Positions 7,986 to 10,822 of a stretch of DNA of 10,822 nucleotides are shown here, piece after piece. Every line of letters starts with the position of its first letter. The first letter of the stretch is position 1. Location of the stretch: contig SMWN01000055.1 in the NCBI GenBank assembly GCA_004356415.1, forward strand, positions 1 through 10,822, in the 5' to 3' direction. A program made the position numbers and the translations under genes. The notes beneath the pieces are model-generated. The model was not told the DNA's origin. It did not search any database and saw only the letters and a list, made by a program, of their open reading frames with translations. Source of the stretch: Gammaproteobacteria bacterium (lineage in GTDB: Bacteria > Pseudomonadota > Gammaproteobacteria > Eutrophobiales > Eutrophobiaceae).

Positions 7986-8061
7986 TTAAGCCCGAATAAG
8001 TGAGTATAAGTAAATATATACGGAACAGGTTAAATAGCAGAATTTTATAAAGAGTACTGAC
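7986..8061 (+). promoter_or_regulatory. rpsL-rpsG intercistronic region, position of the S7 operator
   Basis: This is a 76-base AU-rich spacer. In E. coli the S7 protein binds the mRNA between rpsL and rpsG and represses translation of the downstream str genes. Here the only pairing I find is weak, GTATA (8004-8008) with TATAC (8017-8021). The rpsG Shine-Dalgarno is a modest AAAGAG near 8049-8054. S7 control is inferred from gene order and is not shown by a recognisable site. Confidence 0.25.
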
Positions 8062-8532
8062 ATGTCAAGAAGAAGAGTTGCCGAAAAAAGAGAGAATCTA
8101 CCTGATCCGAAATTTGGTGATCAGACACTGGCCAAGTTCATTAATATGATTATGAAAAGTGGCAAGAAGTCCGTCGCTGAAAGGATTGTTTATGGTGCTT
8201 TGGACGAAATGGGTGGAAAGGGTAAAGGCGAACCATTAGAGCTTTTTTCAAAGGCACTCGATAACGTCAAACCCATCGTTGAAGTGAAGTCGCGGCGTGT
8301 CGGTGGTGCAACTTATCAGATACCTGTCGAAGTCCGTCAGGCGCGAAGCGTTACTTTGGCAATGCGCTGGTTGGTTGGTGCAGCTAAGAAAAGAAGCGAA
8401 AAAAACATGGGCTTACGTCTAGCTGGTGAGTTACTGGATGCTTCAGAAAATAAAGGGTCTGCTATCAAGAAGCGTGAGGAAACGCACAAGATGGCTGAAG
8501 CGAATAAAGCTTTCTCACATTTCCGTTGGTAA
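8062..8532 (+). CDS. rpsG: 30S ribosomal protein S7
   Basis: S7 is a 156-residue primary 16S rRNA-binding protein that nucleates assembly of the 30S head and lies near the E and P tRNA sites. The sequence begins MSRRRVAEKR and contains LPDPKFGDQTLAKFINMIM, KKSVAERIVYGAL, the conserved VEVKSRRVGGATYQIPVEVR block, LAMRW, and a C-terminal KKREETHKMAEANKAFSHFRW-type end. It stops at the FRW position, the common short form, and lacks the extension seen in E. coli K-12. The ATG start at 8062 matches the family N-terminus. The gene lies 76 bases after rpsL and 36 bases before fusA, consistent with one transcript. In E. coli S7 is the translational repressor of this operon; whether that holds here is not shown. 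Confidence 0.98.
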   Translation: MSRRRVAEKRENLPDPKFGDQTLAKFINMIMKSGKKSVAERIVYGALDEMGGKGKGEPLELFSKALDNVKPIVEVKSRRVGGATYQIPVEVRQARSVTLAMRWLVGAAKKRSEKNMGLRLAGELLDASENKGSAIKKREETHKMAEANKAFSHFRW

Positions 8533-8568
8533 ATCTTTAGAAATCTAATTTTAGAAAGAATAATTAAA

Positions 8569-10671
8569 GTGGCAAGAACAACACCTATAGAACGCTATCG
8601 TAATATCGGCATTATGGCCCATATTGACGCGGGCAAGACAACAACGACAGAACGTATTCTGTTCTACACTGGTGTCTCGCATAAAATTGGTGAAGTTCAT
8701 GATGGTGCCGCGACCATGGACTGGATGGAGCAAGAGCAGGAGCGAGGGATCACGATTACCTCAGCATCTACGACATGTTTCTGGAAAGGCATGGCAGGTC
8801 AATACGACGAACATCGTATTAATATTATTGATACACCAGGGCACGTCGACTTCACCATTGAAGTTGAACGTTCATTGCGTGTGCTGGATGGTGCTTGTGC
8901 CGTGTTCTGTGCTGTGGGTGGTGTTGAGCCTCAGTCTGAAACAGTATGGAGACAGGCAAATAATTACAACGTTCCTCGCATGGTCTTTGTCAATAAGATG
9001 GATCGCGCAGGTGCAGATTTCCTAGGAGTTGTCGAACAAATTAAAGAACGACTTGGGGGTATTGCTGTCCCCATGCAGATTGCGATTGGTGCTGAAGAAA
9101 ATTATGAAGGAGTGGTTGACCTTATCAGGATGAAAGCGATCTATTGGGATGAGACTGATCTGGGTACCAAATATGAAGAACGTGAGATCCCGGCCGATCT
9201 TCAAAGTCTTTGTGAAAAATGGCGTCAAAACATGGTTGAGACTGCTGCAGAGGCCGATGAAGAGCTGATGGAAAAATTCCTTAAAGAAGAGGAACTGTCA
9301 GCAGAGGAAATCAAGAAGGGCATTCGCAGCAGGACATTGGCAAATGAGATTGTTCCTGCTTTTTGCGGCGCTGCTTTTAAAAATAAAGGTATCCAGGCCT
9401 TACTGGATGGTGTCATCGACTATATGCCGTCGCCGGTAGATGTTCCAGCGATAAAGGGGATTTTGGACGATGGTAAAGAGACAGAAGCAGAAAGACCCGC
9501 AAAGGATGATGCCCCGTTTGCCGCATTGGCATTTAAGATCGCAACCGATCCTTTCGTAGGTAACCTGACATTTTTCAGAGTTTATTCCGGTGTATTGAGT
9601 TCTGGAGATACTATCTATAACCCGGTCAAGGGCAAGAAGGGACGTATTGGTCGTCTGATGCAAATGCATGCAAATCGTCGTGAAGAAATCAAGGAAGTCA
9701 GGGCGGGTGATATTGCTGCCGCTGTTGGTCTCAAAGATGTGACAACAGGGGATACACTTTGTGATAAAGACAACGTGATTACATTGGAGCGCATCGTGTT
9801 TCCAGAGCCAGTGATCGCCGTTGCTGTAGAACCCAGGACCAAGGCAGATCAGGAAAAAATGGGAATTGCACTGGGTAAACTTGCGCATGAAGATCCATCT
9901 TTCCGGGTGTCGACGGATGAAGAATCCGGGCAGACCATTATCGCCGGCATGGGTGAGCTTCATTTAGAAATTATTGTCGATCGAATGAAGCGTGAATTCA
10001 GTGTGGAGGCAAATGTTGGTAAGCCCCAGGTGGCCTATCGTGAAACAATTCGTAAGGTTGTTGAGAAAGTCGAAGGTAAATTTGTACGTCAGTCAGGTGG
10101 TCGCGGTCAATATGGCCATGTGATATTCAAATTGGAGCCACAGAAACCAGGTGCAGGTTACGAGTTTGTTAATAAAATTGTCGGTGGTGCGGTGCCCAAA
10201 GAATATATCGCTGCAGTTGATAAAGGTGTTCAGGAACAAATGGTTAATGGCATCTTGGCAGGCTATCCAGTTGAAGATGTCAAAGTTACTTTGTTCGATG
10301 GTTCTTATCATGATGTTGACTCCAGCGAAATGGCGTTTAAAATCGCCGGCTCGATGGGTTTCAGGGCAGGTGCTATCAAGGCGAATCCCGTGTTACTGGA
10401 ACCTGTGATGAAAGTCGAAATCGTGACACCAGAAGAATATCTGGGGTCAGTAAATGGAGATATAAACAGGCGCCGCGGTATTTTGCAGGGGTCTAAAGAC
10501 TCAACTGCAGGAAAAATTATACGTGCAGAAGTGCCTCTGTCTGAAATGTTCGGATATGCAACCGATCTGCGCTCGGCAACGCAAGGTCGTGCGACGTATA
10601 CGATGGAATTCGAAAAATATAAAGAGGTTCCGGCAAATATTGCCGAGGGCATCATGAATAAGAATTTATAA
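8569..10671 (+). CDS. fusA: Translation elongation factor G
   Basis: EF-G is the cytoplasmic GTPase that moves mRNA and tRNAs through the ribosome and, with RRF, splits post-termination ribosomes. The protein has 700 residues (E. coli 704). GTPase motifs are G1 AHIDAGKT at 17-24, the switch I RGITIT segment, G3 DTPGH at 88-92, G4 NKMD at 142-145, and a G5 element CGAAF near 266-270. Domain II follows with FKIATDPFVGNLTFFRVYSG, then domain III ADQEKMG and GMGELHLEI. Domain IV has SGGRGQYGH and the tip loop GSYHDVDSSE, with its histidine at 581. Domain V has PLSEMFGYATDLRS. The start is GTG 8569, giving MARTTPIERYRNIGI as in E. coli; the next in-frame ATG lies inside the G1 region. The upstream Shine-Dalgarno is weak (AGAAAG, 8553-8558). 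The sequence is a close match to canonical FusA, not to EF-G2-type paralogues. Confidence 0.98.
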   Translation: MARTTPIERYRNIGIMAHIDAGKTTTTERILFYTGVSHKIGEVHDGAATMDWMEQEQERGITITSASTTCFWKGMAGQYDEHRINIIDTPGHVDFTIEVERSLRVLDGACAVFCAVGGVEPQSETVWRQANNYNVPRMVFVNKMDRAGADFLGVVEQIKERLGGIAVPMQIAIGAEENYEGVVDLIRMKAIYWDETDLGTKYEEREIPADLQSLCEKWRQNMVETAAEADEELMEKFLKEEELSAEEIKKGIRSRTLANEIVPAFCGAAFKNKGIQALLDGVIDYMPSPVDVPAIKGILDDGKETEAERPAKDDAPFAALAFKIATDPFVGNLTFFRVYSGVLSSGDTIYNPVKGKKGRIGRLMQMHANRREEIKEVRAGDIAAAVGLKDVTTGDTLCDKDNVITLERIVFPEPVIAVAVEPRTKADQEKMGIALGKLAHEDPSFRVSTDEESGQTIIAGMGELHLEIIVDRMKREFSVEANVGKPQVAYRETIRKVVEKVEGKFVRQSGGRGQYGHVIFKLEPQKPGAGYEFVNKIVGGAVPKEYIAAVDKGVQEQMVNGILAGYPVEDVKVTLFDGSYHDVDSSEMAFKIAGSMGFRAGAIKANPVLLEPVMKVEIVTPEEYLGSVNGDINRRRGILQGSKDSTAGKIIRAEVPLSEMFGYATDLRSATQGRATYTMEFEKYKEVPANIAEGIMNKNL

Positions 10672-10700
10672 ATGTATATCAATCAATAAACGATAAGATA

Positions 10701-10709
10701 AGAGGTGAT
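10701..10709 (+). promoter_or_regulatory. tuf Shine-Dalgarno
   Basis: AGAGGTGAT matches the anti-Shine-Dalgarno well and lies five bases before GTG 10715, supporting that start. It is a clearly stronger site than those of rpsL, rpsG or fusA, which fits the very high synthesis of EF-Tu. Nothing else is evident in the 43-base fusA-tuf gap. Confidence 0.75.
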
Positions 10710-10714
10710 TAGCT

Positions 10715-10822
10715 GTGTCCAAGGAGAAATTCAAACGAACGAAGCCACATATCAATGTGGGTACGATAGGTCACGTCGATCATGGTAAGACAACACTGAC
10801 GGCGGCGATCACCAAGATCATG
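10715..10822 (+). CDS. tuf: Elongation factor Tu, 3'-truncated by the window
   Basis: These are the first 36 codons of EF-Tu, the GTPase that brings aminoacyl-tRNA to the ribosomal A site. The visible sequence is SKEKFKRTKPHINVGTIG followed by the P-loop GHVDHGKT at residues 19-26 and TLTAAITKIM, close to E. coli EF-Tu. The start is GTG, also used by E. coli tufA, with a good Shine-Dalgarno five bases upstream. It follows fusA by 43 bases, the standard str order. In a genome with two tuf copies this position would be tufA, but the window cannot show whether a second copy exists. The reading frame continues beyond the right edge. Confidence 0.96.
   Translation, partial: MSKEKFKRTKPHINVGTIGHVDHGKTTLTAAITKIM

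Noticed and set aside
8533..8568. AT-rich repeats (AAATCT twice, TTTAGAAA-like twice) between rpsG and fusA
   Set aside because: They are short, low-complexity and only weakly pairing (TCTAA with TTAGA); there is not enough to call an operator or terminator.
1..10822. Search for mobile elements, CRISPR arrays, tRNA or rRNA genes, inteins or introns
   Set aside because: None seen: rpoB, rpoC, fusA and tuf run uninterrupted through the usual insertion sites, and the gaps are too short to hold such elements.

Overview
The window is a co-oriented (+ strand) block of core transcription and translation genes: the 3' two-thirds of rpoB, complete rpoC, rpsL, rpsG and fusA, and the first 36 codons of tuf. 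It joins the end of the beta operon (rpoBC) to the str operon (rpsL-rpsG-fusA-tuf). Every long open frame on + matches one of these six genes. The remaining open frames, including all minus-strand ones, are shadows inside them.

The organism looks like a proteobacterium, most likely a non-enteric gammaproteobacterium. The beta, beta', S12, S7, EF-G and EF-Tu sequences resemble E. coli over long stretches. RpoC keeps E. coli numbering at every checked landmark: Zn cysteines 70/72/85/88 and 814/888/895/898, and catalytic Asp 460/462/464. It also carries the large insertion in the trigger loop that is typical of this group. In E. coli rpoBC and rpsL are far apart on the chromosome. Here they are neighbours, as in Pseudomonas and many other bacteria. 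Base composition looks moderate (mid-40s % GC by eye). I cannot name a genus.

Layout: rpoB (2-2995, truncated at the left edge); a 103-base gap with a hairpin directly against the rpoC ribosome-binding site; rpoC (3099-7322, TTG start); a 291-base gap with two hairpins, the second a plausible intrinsic terminator, followed by the presumed str promoter/leader region; rpsL (7614-7985); a 76-base AU-rich gap where the S7 operator sits in E. coli; rpsG (8062-8532); a 36-base gap; fusA (8569-10671, GTG start); a 43-base gap; tuf (10715 to beyond the right edge, GTG start).

Functionally, beta and beta' form the catalytic core of RNA polymerase. S12 and S7 belong to the 30S subunit (decoding centre and head). 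EF-G drives translocation and EF-Tu delivers aminoacyl-tRNA. Residues commonly altered in rifampicin- and streptomycin-resistant strains are wild type here.

I found no previously undescribed system. This is a conserved housekeeping region, and the observations worth a second look are regulatory or local: the structured rpoC ribosome-binding site, the tandem hairpins after rpoC, the lack of a visible Shine-Dalgarno before rpsL, and a Gly-to-Cys change near the C-terminus of beta.
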